DNA of 64,000 nt from Clostridia bacterium (GCA_022801925.1 JAAWTG010000006.1:27638-91637); one strand, 5' to 3'. Shown: positions 25,478-33,548, numbered from the stretch's first letter. Numbers and translations are program-made. The notes: generated by a model not told the origin, from the letters alone.

Positions 25478-26158
25478 TTAAATGCCGCCGCCGACATCTT
25501 TTCCCAGTTCCAGCGTATAAATCCAGCGCACTTCATCACCGGCATTCAGTTTCATCTGCCCCGCACTGCGCTGCACAAAATTCCCGTTTACTTCCACCAT
25601 CCAGCCGCTGCCCGCGCCGCGGTCAAATTCAAACAAATTGTCAATCCCCTCCACATAAGGGCTTTTGCTGCCGCCCGACGCGACTACCGGAATCCCTGCT
25701 TCTTTTGCCACGCGGCGCAGCACGGTATATGCCGTATCGCCGTCCTCCAACGCCACAGCCGTCCGGCTGATGACGCTGGTACTATCGCTTGGAATTTCCA
25801 CAGACAGATAGACCACTTTTTCCTGCGTCGGTGCTTGTACCGGCTGCTGCTCTGCCGCAGGCTGAACGGACGGTACAGCAGGCTGAACGTCTCCCTGCGC
25901 CGCCGGTTTTGCCGCATTACTGCCCGCTTCCGCCGGTTTTTGCGTTGCTGCCGAACCGAGCGGCTGCTGCGATTGCTGTGATTCTGCCGCTTCCGGCGCA
26001 GTTTCCGTTTGCTGCGGCGGTTCCTCTGTCGGCGCGCCGCCCTGCTCCGTCACGGTCGGTGACGGGTCAGGCTGCGACTCCGGTTCCTGTTTCCCGCACC
26101 CTGCCGCAAACAGCATACATAGGCATAAAACGCCCGTTATCCATTGTTTTTTGTTCAA
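25478..26158 (-). CDS. DUF4430 (transcobalamin beta-domain-like) lipoprotein
   Basis: 226 aa, predicted lipoprotein: MNKKQWITGVLCLCMLFAAG then Cys, a clear lipobox. A Pro/Gln/Glu/Ala-rich spacer (~25-115) leads to one C-terminal DUF4430 domain (~118-220). Its marks are TAYTVLRRVAKEAGIPV, YVEGIDNLFEF, GSGWMVEVNGNFV and GDEVRWIYTLELG. DUF4430 is homologous to the small C-terminal domain that closes over B12 in animal transcobalamin and intrinsic factor. The TTG start (26156-26158) is preferred because GAGGTG precedes it and the lipoprotein signal begins there; an ATG at 26185 adds nine residues. Probably a membrane-tethered B12-binding relay for the adjacent ECF importer. Confidence 0.82.
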   Translation of the reverse strand: MNKKQWITGVLCLCMLFAAGCGKQEPESQPDPSPTVTEQGGAPTEEPPQQTETAPEAAESQQSQQPLGSAATQKPAEAGSNAAKPAAQGDVQPAVPSVQPAAEQQPVQAPTQEKVVYLSVEIPSDSTSVISRTAVALEDGDTAYTVLRRVAKEAGIPVVASGGSKSPYVEGIDNLFEFDRGAGSGWMVEVNGNFVQRSAGQMKLNAGDEVRWIYTLELGKDVGGGI

Positions 26159-26188
26159 CTCAAACACCTCAATCCATGGAACCAAATT

Positions 26189-27712
26189 CTATTTCTGCCC
26201 TTGCAGCCGCATTCCCACAACCGCCACCATTTCCCGCGTCACGGTTCCCTGCGGGTCAAAATATCCGCCGTCTCCCTGCATGATTCCTGCCTGATAGACG
26301 GTATAAACGCCTGTTTTTGCCCATGCCGATATATCCGCATCGTCCGCTAACCGCGCTGATTCTGCTGTCTCAAACAATCCGCTGCGGCTTAAAAACACCG
26401 CCATTTCCTCTCGCGTCAGCGGGTCGTTCGGGCGGAAAGTATCTTGCGTATTCGGCGTAATCAGTCCGCCAGCCGCCGCGTTTTTCAGTTCCTCATAAAA
26501 CCAATCTGATTTTGTCACATCAGCATATAAATCGGTCGGCTCTGTCTGCCCCGCTTCCGGCTGGTATGCCAAAATGCGCACCAGCAACGCCAAAAATTCC
26601 GCGCGGGTAATCGGTTTTTGCGGCGCAAAACTGCCGTCCGTATACCCTTTCACAATGCCCTGCTGCACTGCCTGCACAATAGCGTCCCGCGCCCAGTCCG
26701 ACGCCGCTTCCAAATCGGTAATCTCCACCTGTGACGGTGCTCCTCCTGCAGCATATTTTCGCTGCACGTCCCGCAAGTCAAACAATCCCGCCTTGCCGCC
26801 CCGCAGCCGCTCCCACGCACTCAAGGCATAAAGCACCTGCGTCGTCGCCATTTCGTTGGCTTCGGTATCCGTCATGAGATAGCGGAATCCGCCCTCCGGC
26901 GCGGCGCTGTCTGTTAAATAATCCACTATCGTGCGTCCCTGTTTGATAAACCGCGCGTCCTGTGTCGGGTCGATTCCCACGGCGCACAGCGCGGTCAGCA
27001 CCTGCGCCGCGCTCATGCTGTTTTCTACACCCATTCCGGCGTAGCCCGCCGTGTCCAGCTGCACTTCTGCCAACCAATTTATCGCTTTTTCCACTGCCGC
27101 CGCTGCTGTCTCTTGCTGTCTGTGCGGTGCAAGCGCAGTGACTGCCGCCGCGGTTAAATCCACATCCGCGCCAAAGTTATCGGTAAAGACAAAATATCCT
27201 TTTTCCTTTTGCAGCGCGCATATTTTTTCCACCAGCTTGTCCGCCGTCCACAGCGCGTCCGCCGGCAAGGAATAGTCTTCGCTGTCCAGTGCCAGCAAAG
27301 TATATATGTATCCGTTCAGTCCTTGTTTTTCCACCAAATCGCTTTTGCAAAGTTCCCCAATCAAGTCCACACCCGTAACATTACGTGCGTCATATCCCAA
27401 TGCATCGGCAACCAGCGCCATACGCGCATAATCCGTGGCATAGGTCAAATGGCCTCTTGCACTGATGGTCTCCTGCAAATAGGTCCCCATGCGCTGCATG
27501 TGCGCTTCCGCCGGTAAATCTGCCGCGCCGCTGCGTGCAAGCGCAAACAGGTTCCAGTCCGCATTGGAGGAATATTCCTCCTCCTGCGCCATCAGATAGG
27601 ACTGTGCTTTTTGCGCCACGCCCAATTCCTGCGCCTGCACGCCAAAAGCTCCCCATAATAGTATCATGCATAAAATAAATGCCATTTTTCTCATGCGGCA
27701 AATTCGTTCCAT
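26189..27712 (-). CDS. SLH-anchored alpha/alpha-barrel protein, transcobalamin alpha-domain-like
   Basis: 507 aa, exported (MRKMAFILCMILLWGAFGVQ, then AQE). Residues ~35-330 are helical repeats of prenyltransferase/terpenoid-cyclase-toroid type (DYARMALVADALGYD, LNGYIYTLLALDSEDY, DLTAAAVTALAPH, ATTQVLYALSAWERL), the same fold as the B12-binding alpha-domain of transcobalamin and intrinsic factor. Three SLH repeats follow (~350-505). The start at 27712 has GGAAAGGGGAAGG upstream; an earlier in-frame ATG at 27775 lies inside the promoter. It is the first gene of the leftward operon and precedes the DUF4430 lipoprotein by 30 bp, matching the alpha-then-beta domain order of the animal carriers. 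Cobalamin binding is inferred from context; other ligands are possible. Confidence 0.75.
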   Translation of the reverse strand: MERICRMRKMAFILCMILLWGAFGVQAQELGVAQKAQSYLMAQEEEYSSNADWNLFALARSGAADLPAEAHMQRMGTYLQETISARGHLTYATDYARMALVADALGYDARNVTGVDLIGELCKSDLVEKQGLNGYIYTLLALDSEDYSLPADALWTADKLVEKICALQKEKGYFVFTDNFGADVDLTAAAVTALAPHRQQETAAAAVEKAINWLAEVQLDTAGYAGMGVENSMSAAQVLTALCAVGIDPTQDARFIKQGRTIVDYLTDSAAPEGGFRYLMTDTEANEMATTQVLYALSAWERLRGGKAGLFDLRDVQRKYAAGGAPSQVEITDLEAASDWARDAIVQAVQQGIVKGYTDGSFAPQKPITRAEFLALLVRILAYQPEAGQTEPTDLYADVTKSDWFYEELKNAAAGGLITPNTQDTFRPNDPLTREEMAVFLSRSGLFETAESARLADDADISAWAKTGVYTVYQAGIMQGDGGYFDPQGTVTREMVAVVGMRLQGQK

Positions 27713-27746
27713 TGTTCCTTCCCCTTTCCGACCAAATTCTTTTCCC

Positions 27747-27775
27747 AGTATATCATCATCTTTTTCCAAAGTCAA
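27747..27775 (-). promoter_or_regulatory. Leftward sigma-A promoter of the capture-ECF operon
   Basis: TTGACT (27770-27775), 17-bp spacer, TATACT (27747-27752) on the minus strand. The leader to the start codon is only about 30 nt, too short for a riboswitch. Confidence 0.75.
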
Positions 27776-27812
27776 CCGCCATTCTTTGATTTATTTTTTT
27801 TGCTTTTTTGTC

Positions 27813-27841
27813 TTGACTCTTTTCTGCGGCTGTGATATACT
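27813..27841 (+). promoter_or_regulatory. Rightward sigma-A promoter ahead of the cobalamin riboswitch
   Basis: TTGACT (27813-27818), 17-bp spacer, TATACT (27836-27841). The hexamers and spacing are identical to those of the divergent leftward promoter 37 bp away. Confidence 0.8.
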
Positions 27842-27867
27842 GGTAATCACTATTGGAAATATGAATT

Positions 27868-28050
27868 AGCGTGCGGTTTGCTTTTCGTCACAGAAAAGCG
27901 TTCAGGGAATACGGTGAAAATCCGTAACAGTCACTGCTACTGTAAGGAAGGACAACCTTTGCAAAAATCCACTGGCAGCTACCATGCCGGGAAGGGGCGA
28001 AGGAAGGATGAATTCCGAGTCAGGATATCTGGACCGTTCGTTTGGCACAA
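27868..28050 (+). promoter_or_regulatory. Cobalamin (AdoCbl-type) riboswitch aptamer
   Basis: Conserved core elements appear in order: GGGAATACGGTGAAAATCCG, ACAGTCACTGCTACTGTAA, a CCACTG segment, GCCGGGAAGG, then GAGTCAGGATATCTG matching the AGTCAGGANACCTG box. It lies in the leader between the rightward promoter and the tandem-DUF4430 gene, with a terminator (28130-28158) as expression platform. High cobalamin is expected to stop transcription. The exact 5' and 3' limits are approximate because I could not fold it. Confidence 0.92.
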
Positions 28051-28129
28051 ATACCTTCTGTGTAAAGGGCATCGTGCGAATGGACAAGGACGATAAAACG
28101 TCCGGTCTATCACTCCAGATACGCACTAT

Positions 28130-28158
28130 GCCGGTTCTTAAGACAGAACCGGCTTTTT
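28130..28158 (+). terminator. Riboswitch expression-platform terminator
   Basis: GCCGGTTCT and AGAACCGGC form a perfect 9-bp stem followed by TTTTTG, ending about 40 nt before the ATG of the downstream gene. Upstream stretches such as AAAACGTCCGGT could form an alternative pairing. Confidence 0.85.
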
Positions 28159-28199
28159 GTATTTCTATTTCACTATCCATTTTAAGGAGGATTCATTTT

Positions 28200-30401
28200 A
28201 TGAAAACCAAATCTACCTTACTGCACAGAGCATGTCCATTGCTGGTGCTGTTCACTTTATTTTGTTCGCTTTTTGCAGGTTCTATTGCCGCGGAAGAACA
28301 AACGATAAGCATCCAGATTGCCGTTGCGGGACAGTCGGACAGCGGTTTTACTTTCCTGTCCCAACCGGCAGCTGTCGAACTGGAAAGCGAAAATGCTAAT
28401 GTATTTGCCGCTTTACAGACTTCCGGTATCACCTATGAAGCAACCGGCAGCTATGTGACTTCCATTTTGGGACAAGCTGCTTCCGGCATGGACGGCTGGC
28501 AGTTTACCATCAATGACACGCTTGTTTCTGTTGGCGCACAGCAAGCGGCGCTCTCTGACGGTGACGTTGTTCTATGGATTTATACCAAAGGCAGCAACGA
28601 TTATCTCATGCCGACTTGGGAAGCTATGACCGGTACTGCACCGGCAAACAAAACAGAGTCCGAAGCGCTTATTGGCGACGGCACGGGCGTTACACTGGAC
28701 GCGGACGGCTCATTGCTGACGCTTTCCACTGCGCCTGCATCTATTACATACGCCAGCGCGGGCATTGGCGGCAGCGTGTTGTCTCAGGCATATCTGACCA
28801 AAGATGTACCGCTGGTTGTCAAAGACTATTCGCTGACCAATGTAACAGGAACCCCCACCAATTTGCAGCTTACTTTAACAGAGGACGGTATTCTGGCGGC
28901 GCCCGCTGACCCTGAAAAACCGGTTCAGGTTGACGCATTTTTGCTGCAGGCGGACGGCATGGTTTTCCGTCCCACCTCGATTACCTATACGCCGCAGACC
29001 GTTTCGGCGGAAATCAGCGTTCAGTTTGCCATTGCGGGTCAAGATGACAACGGATTTTCTTTCCTTGTTCAGCCTGCTCCGCTCACTTTGACAGCTGAGC
29101 AGCCACAGACCGTGCTTGGCACTTTAATTGCTTCCGGCACGGAATATGAAGCGACAGACGGTTTTGTCACCTCTGTAAACGGCATTGCAGCGGAAGGCAT
29201 GGACGGCTGGCAGTTTCATGTCAATGACACGCCGGTTGCCACAGCGTCGGACAAAACCGCTTTGCAGCAAGGCGACACGGTTCTTTGGGTCTACAGCAAG
29301 GCGGATAACGGCTATCTCATGCCGACTTGGGAAGCCATGACCGGTACTGCGCCGGCAAACAAACAGCAACCGGACGCAATGATTGGCGATGGCAAAACCA
29401 TTCAGCTTTCCGATTCGGAAACCAAACTCACGCTTGACCCTGCGCCTGCTTCTGTGACATTTGCCTGCGCAAGTGCAAGCAGCAGCGTGTTGGCGCAAAG
29501 CTGGCTGACTGCCGGCGAGCCGCTCGTTTTAAAAACCTTTACTTTAGACAAACTTTCCGGTACGGACACCAATTTGCAAGTCACGTTAAAAGACGGTGCA
29601 TTCTATCTTGCGCCGGCAGATACCAAAAAAGCAGTAGATGTGAAACAATTCAGTCTGCAAGTTGATGGCGTGAACTATCGCGCTGCGGCGGTTTCCTACC
29701 AGCCAGCGACCAGTACGCCGACACCGACTCCAACTCCCACGCCCGGTCGTCCCAGCGGCGGCGGTCGCCCCAGTGGCAGCGGCAGCGGCGGTGGCGGAAG
29801 TGTTGTTGTGGTTCCGCCGACTTCCACGCCGGACACTTCTGCCGGCGGACAGCCTGCTCCAACTCCCGCGCCCATTGGCACAGAATTTTCACAGTCGGAT
29901 TGGTTCTATGCTCCGACGGTAGCGCTGATGGAGAAAAATATCATCAAAGGTGACGCGGATACCGGCGCGGTCCGTCCGAACGATACTATCAACCGCGAAG
30001 AAATCGCTTCTTTACTTGTATCTGCTTATGAGCTACCTGTTTTGACACATGAAAATGATTTTGCAGACAGCACCTCTTCCGATTGGGCGCTGGATTTGCT
30101 CTATACACTCAAAGAGCGCGGCGTGATGAACGGAGACGGCAGCGGTATGCAGGGACTGCAGCAGGCAACCCGCATGGATGTTGCTGTGCTGTTGGCGCGC
30201 ATGGAAGGCATCACCTCTGCGGACACCGCTGTGTTAGACCGTTTCAGCGACGCTGCTTCCATTCCGGACTGGGCGCGCGCTTCTGTTGCCGCAATGGTGG
30301 AAAAAGGATATTTGTCCGGTTATGAAGATGGTACGCTGCGCCTGGAACAATCTATTTTGCGCTGCGAGACTTTTGCCCTGCTCTATCGCATGATTGGATA
30401 A
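28200..30401 (+). CDS. SLH-anchored protein with two DUF4430 (transcobalamin beta-like) domains, riboswitch-controlled
   Basis: 733 aa, exported (signal peptide to about IAAEE). Two homologous DUF4430-containing units of about 255 residues lie at ~35-285 and ~288-540. Each shows GMDGWQF, an INDT or VNDT turn, GDVVLWIYTK-like or GDTVLWVYSK-like strands, and the shared phrase LMPTWEAMTGTAPANK. A Thr/Pro-Gly/Ser linker (~545-590) leads to three SLH repeats (SDWFYAPTVALMEKNII to the end). TTAAGGAGG precedes the ATG at 28200; the open frame extends upstream only because it runs through the riboswitch. Control by a cobalamin riboswitch makes this the strongest evidence that these proteins bind cobalamin or a related corrinoid. 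It is monocistronic, ended at 30560. Confidence 0.87.
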   Translation: MKTKSTLLHRACPLLVLFTLFCSLFAGSIAAEEQTISIQIAVAGQSDSGFTFLSQPAAVELESENANVFAALQTSGITYEATGSYVTSILGQAASGMDGWQFTINDTLVSVGAQQAALSDGDVVLWIYTKGSNDYLMPTWEAMTGTAPANKTESEALIGDGTGVTLDADGSLLTLSTAPASITYASAGIGGSVLSQAYLTKDVPLVVKDYSLTNVTGTPTNLQLTLTEDGILAAPADPEKPVQVDAFLLQADGMVFRPTSITYTPQTVSAEISVQFAIAGQDDNGFSFLVQPAPLTLTAEQPQTVLGTLIASGTEYEATDGFVTSVNGIAAEGMDGWQFHVNDTPVATASDKTALQQGDTVLWVYSKADNGYLMPTWEAMTGTAPANKQQPDAMIGDGKTIQLSDSETKLTLDPAPASVTFACASASSSVLAQSWLTAGEPLVLKTFTLDKLSGTDTNLQVTLKDGAFYLAPADTKKAVDVKQFSLQVDGVNYRAAAVSYQPATSTPTPTPTPTPGRPSGGGRPSGSGSGGGGSVVVVPPTSTPDTSAGGQPAPTPAPIGTEFSQSDWFYAPTVALMEKNIIKGDADTGAVRPNDTINREEIASLLVSAYELPVLTHENDFADSTSSDWALDLLYTLKERGVMNGDGSGMQGLQQATRMDVAVLLARMEGITSADTAVLDRFSDAASIPDWARASVAAMVEKGYLSGYEDGTLRLEQSILRCETFALLYRMIG

Positions 30402-30559
30402 GTACAGCTATAGGTCAGGACCATACTATTCTTTTTTCTAACAGCAATATTTCCTACTTTATTCTGACTAGCGCCATTCGCACGAAAATGAATGAATCTA
30501 TATGAGACAAAGACGCTACTTTTCAGACGATATCCTAATAATTGATAACAATATGATAT

Positions 30560-30598
30560 AAAAAATGCGTTCGGTAGACAATACCGAACGCATTTTTT
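30560..30598 (+). terminator. Terminator of the tandem-DUF4430 gene
   Basis: AAAAAATGCGTTCGGT pairs perfectly with its reverse complement around 7 nt, with six T residues at the 3' edge. The 158 bp between the stop codon and this stem hold nothing else I recognise. Confidence 0.85.
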
Positions 30599-30668
30599 AG
30601 CTTTCACTAAACGGTTCATTCTTATATTTTTTTGCAAACCATTATACGATACCTAGGTATACTTATGG

Positions 30669-30952
30669 TACCATCACTTGACAAGAGTAACCACGTCTGA
30701 CCAAAATAAAAATGGCTGCTGACCGCGTTTTCGTCCTTGACTTGCGAAGGGCAAGCCTACGTCCTCAGCCTTGCCAGCCCCTCATTTTTACCCCGCTGTT
30801 TTCGGTCAGATCCTATGGAGTTTTTTCAGCGAAAATCGTGTAAATGATAAGGAATACGAAAGAGCAGGGCTAGTGCCCGCAAATGAGGATGACGCAATGA
30901 TTTGCAGGATTTTCGCCGGAAAAACCGCATTTACCTTTGTCAAGTGATGGTA
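30669..30952. mobile_element. MITE copy 2 (280 bp) with TA target duplication
   Basis: The element proper is 30671-30950 between two TA dinucleotides. Length and orientation are the same as copy 1, with 13 substitutions and no indels by my count. The terminal repeats CCATCACTTGACAA match perfectly here. The inner inverted repeat has decayed on its left arm (TTTTTTCAGCGAAAATC). It sits between a terminator and the 3' end of a monooxygenase-like gene, so no gene is interrupted. Confidence 0.9.
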
Positions 30953-30966
30953 TCTTCTTTATTTTA

Positions 30967-31263
30967 TCATTTCTTTTCTTCTACATAGCGTTCTACTCTT
31001 AGCTTCAATTTATATTTTCCCCGCAGTGCGGCTATCTGTGTCATTTGCTCTGATCTATGATGCAAGTCAAGCGCTTCCTGATTCTGCCAGCGGTCAATTA
31101 ACAGAACCGTTTCTGTATCGTCCATTGGAAAATAATATTCATATTTTTCATTTCCCGCTTCCGCACGTACTGCACTCACAATTCCGCTTTGCACCATCTC
31201 TTCCACAAATTTTCTGGCATTTCCGTTTTTTCCTGTATAATATAAATTGATGGTAATGCTCAT
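30967..31263 (-). CDS. Putative quinol/antibiotic-biosynthesis-type monooxygenase (ABM fold)
   Basis: 98 aa, the usual size of single-domain ABM (dimeric alpha/beta barrel) proteins such as YgiN. Stretches ITINLYYTGKNGNARKFV, VLLIDRWQNQEALDLHH and YKLKLRVERY fit the fold. An oxidative role on a quinol-like substrate is inferred from the family; the true substrate is unknown. The start at 31263 is set by GGGAGG; longer versions of this frame run through the neighbouring pseudogene. It is the last gene of a leftward accessory patch. Confidence 0.7.
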   Translation of the reverse strand: MSITINLYYTGKNGNARKFVEEMVQSGIVSAVRAEAGNEKYEYYFPMDDTETVLLIDRWQNQEALDLHHRSEQMTQIAALRGKYKLKLRVERYVEEKK

Positions 31264-31298
31264 GGTGTTTTCCTCCCTTGATAGGATAAAATTCGTTT

Positions 31299-31481
31299 TC
31301 ATATATGTTTCGGCAGTGGCAAACCATTTGACAGTATCCACTTCACATTTTCGGAAATCTCCTTTGTGCCATCCGCTTTGATTACAGGGCAGGAAAGCAT
31401 CCGAAGCCACCGCTCTGTTTTCTCCATGGAACGAGTGGCGGCAAGCGTTGTTTTGCTGCTTCCGTTCGCACCGCATATCAC
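31299..31481 (-). pseudogene. Remnant of a small P-loop ATPase with internal deletion
   Basis: The frame begins with a nucleotide-binding loop, ICGANGSSKTTLA, and jumps after about 20 residues to WLRMLSCPVIKADGTKEISE and NVKWIL, which looks like the C-terminus of the same kind of kinase/ATPase. About 100 or more central residues seem to be missing. The P-loop also has Ser where GxGK would be expected (GSSKTT). No Shine-Dalgarno site precedes it; the frame is open upstream to about 31530 (GGDKYGGGIVICG). It is probably dead, though a short expressed peptide cannot be excluded. Confidence 0.5.
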
Positions 31482-31623
31482 AATCCCCCCGCCATATTTA
31501 TCTCCGCCGCTCTGTTCATGAAATTGAACCTCTATTTCCTAATTAAAATATTTACCATCGCCATGAATGAATAGAGTTATTACTTTCTTTTCATATGATT
31601 TTTTTCTTAGAAATGCACAAATA

Positions 31624-33345
31624 TTATATATATACTATATCTTTACATAACAAAGATATTTCAGAATCTGTTATTCTATCACCTTTACTAAAAGAGTCCT
31701 CAATATTAATCATAATTAGTTTTGCATCCAGCAACACATCATTAATTGTCCGTAAATTACTTCTTAACGCTAACTTAGTAATTATATCTGTTATTACTGC
31801 ATCAGTATATATATGTAAATGTTCACCCAACATTTTCAGCCCATATTCAACTTTTCCAGTATGTACAATTGAATTTCTTGTCCTATATAACCTATAGATA
31901 TGCCATTTGACTCGTTTTATATATTTTTGAGAAATTCTAAAAATCTCGTTTTTTGACCTTCGTAAATTCCACAGGTTATATATTTTATTTCTTATTACTG
32001 GAAATTTTTCTAATTTCCCGAAATACTCCTCTCGCAATTCTTCAAATTCAGGAAAGAATATAAATTTTGCTATATACTCCTCTTCCAATGTGCCTTTTGA
32101 ATATCCCAATTTATAGAGCAAATTTGCATAATCATCTCTATCTAAATTATCTCTTAAGTCCCCACTAATATTTGAAAACACATTAGAAAAATAGTCCTTT
32201 TGAAGCACTGGTGTTAAATTATTTATTACACCATCAATTTTTGATTCACTATTAATATCTAATCCTACCATTTCAAGTATTGACCAAAGACTTAAAAAAC
32301 CATCTTTCAAATCCAATTGTTGTATAGCATCATTATGCAAATCTATCATTCTATTAAGTTTTGTATATGTCAATGTATCTTTTTTCTGACAGTTTAATAT
32401 TATTTTATCTACTATTTTTGTTAAATCTGCCTGTGGTTCAATTTCAATTGATTTATAACCTAAAGGTTTTACAGGTATCTTTATACATATATCACGTTCT
32501 AAGTCTATTACTGCACCAAAATTTCTTATAAACTGTTTGCTATTATTACTTATAACTCTATAAAATTTAATAAAAATATTCAATCTTTCATATGCTTTTT
32601 TCATTGCCGAATAATTATCATAACTCTTAATAATAAAGTATCCCATAAAATCCGTTTCTTTTTTACTAATTTTAATGTTTTTATTTTCCTCAAAAGTTAT
32701 TTTTAAACGTTTCATCATAAGTGTTTTATACTTTTCTAAATGCTTTAAAAAAGAAAAATAAACTTTAAATTCCCTGTCTTTTAAAACAAAACTATCTATG
32801 AAATCCATAAAACACTTTTTCGGATTCTCTATCCTAGCAGATAAAATCTCTCGCATATAATTATACACATAATCTGCCGAATATCCCATACATACTATCA
32901 TAGTTATCCATGCACGTATTCCAAATTCCACTTCATTTTTGTGATTATGCATAAGTACGTGTTTCTTTATATAGTCAACAGCTAGAGACAAATATTTATG
33001 AGATGAAATTTGATTATTCAAATAGTGAATCGTTTGTCTCCTGTCTTTTTTCATACTTTTAACAATATAATCAATATGCAAATCACCAAAATAGTCTCTT
33101 AATATTTTATCATTCTCAACATTATTGACCAGTTCATTGAAAATCTGCTCTAGTTGATAATCACCAATTCTTTTTTGGACAACTTCTTTTTCTACGGTTA
33201 TATATTCAAGCAACAACATCTTTGTGTTATATACCGGCATTCTCACAATATCACCTGAATAATGAAATAGCATTTCCTCAAGCCGCTGAAAAAAGAATAA
33301 TATACAATCATGCTCTTTCTCCCAATTCTGAACCAAGTATTTCAT
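31624..33345 (-). CDS. HEPN-domain protein of unknown function (candidate defence RNase)
   Basis: 573 aa, rich in Lys, Ile, Asn and Tyr, and clearly more AT-rich than its neighbours, a sign of recent acquisition. Near the C-terminus R490-N-S-I-V-H495 (context LYRTRNSIVHTGK) fits the R-N-x3-H motif of HEPN ribonucleases, as in ApeA-like and other anti-phage or toxin proteins. The N-terminal ~400 residues match nothing I recognise. No membrane segment or signal peptide is seen. The start follows TAGGGAGTG. It stands alone between a ribosomal-operon terminator and an ATPase remnant, under its own extended -10 promoter. Defence is inferred from the HEPN motif and isolated, AT-rich setting. Confidence 0.6.
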   Translation of the reverse strand: MKYLVQNWEKEHDCILFFFQRLEEMLFHYSGDIVRMPVYNTKMLLLEYITVEKEVVQKRIGDYQLEQIFNELVNNVENDKILRDYFGDLHIDYIVKSMKKDRRQTIHYLNNQISSHKYLSLAVDYIKKHVLMHNHKNEVEFGIRAWITMIVCMGYSADYVYNYMREILSARIENPKKCFMDFIDSFVLKDREFKVYFSFLKHLEKYKTLMMKRLKITFEENKNIKISKKETDFMGYFIIKSYDNYSAMKKAYERLNIFIKFYRVISNNSKQFIRNFGAVIDLERDICIKIPVKPLGYKSIEIEPQADLTKIVDKIILNCQKKDTLTYTKLNRMIDLHNDAIQQLDLKDGFLSLWSILEMVGLDINSESKIDGVINNLTPVLQKDYFSNVFSNISGDLRDNLDRDDYANLLYKLGYSKGTLEEEYIAKFIFFPEFEELREEYFGKLEKFPVIRNKIYNLWNLRRSKNEIFRISQKYIKRVKWHIYRLYRTRNSIVHTGKVEYGLKMLGEHLHIYTDAVITDIITKLALRSNLRTINDVLLDAKLIMINIEDSFSKGDRITDSEISLLCKDIVYI

Positions 33346-33448
33346 AAAAACACTCCCTATATAAATTCTGCAATTTATTGATTTCGCGCGAAGTGGCGAA
33401 ACAGTCCGGCTTGCTTTTCAACTCCGTATAGTAGTCACTTATATGGTT

Positions 33449-33457
33449 ATTATACCA
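33449..33457 (-). promoter_or_regulatory. Extended -10 promoter for the HEPN gene
   Basis: Minus strand TGGTATAAT: a perfect -10 (33449-33454) with the TGn extension, and no good -35. It lies about 100 bp upstream of the start codon and after the ribosomal terminator. Confidence 0.5.
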
Positions 33458-33490
33458 TACATTTCCCAGGAAATCTATTCTTTTTATTGC

Positions 33491-33531
33491 AACAAAAAAT
33501 GAGATGCCGGAACATTCCATGCATCTCATTT
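33491..33531 (-). terminator. Terminator of the S10-spc-alpha operon
   Basis: AAATGAGATGC and GCATCTCATTT form an 11-bp stem 18 bp past rplQ, and the minus strand continues TTTTTTGTTGC. Confidence 0.8.
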
Positions 33532-33548
33532 CCTTATCATACAAAATT

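Noticed and set aside
27878..28199. Open frames across the leader of the tandem-DUF4430 gene, including an upstream extension of that gene
   Set aside because: These bases form the cobalamin riboswitch and terminator; a good Shine-Dalgarno and signal peptide begin at 28200.
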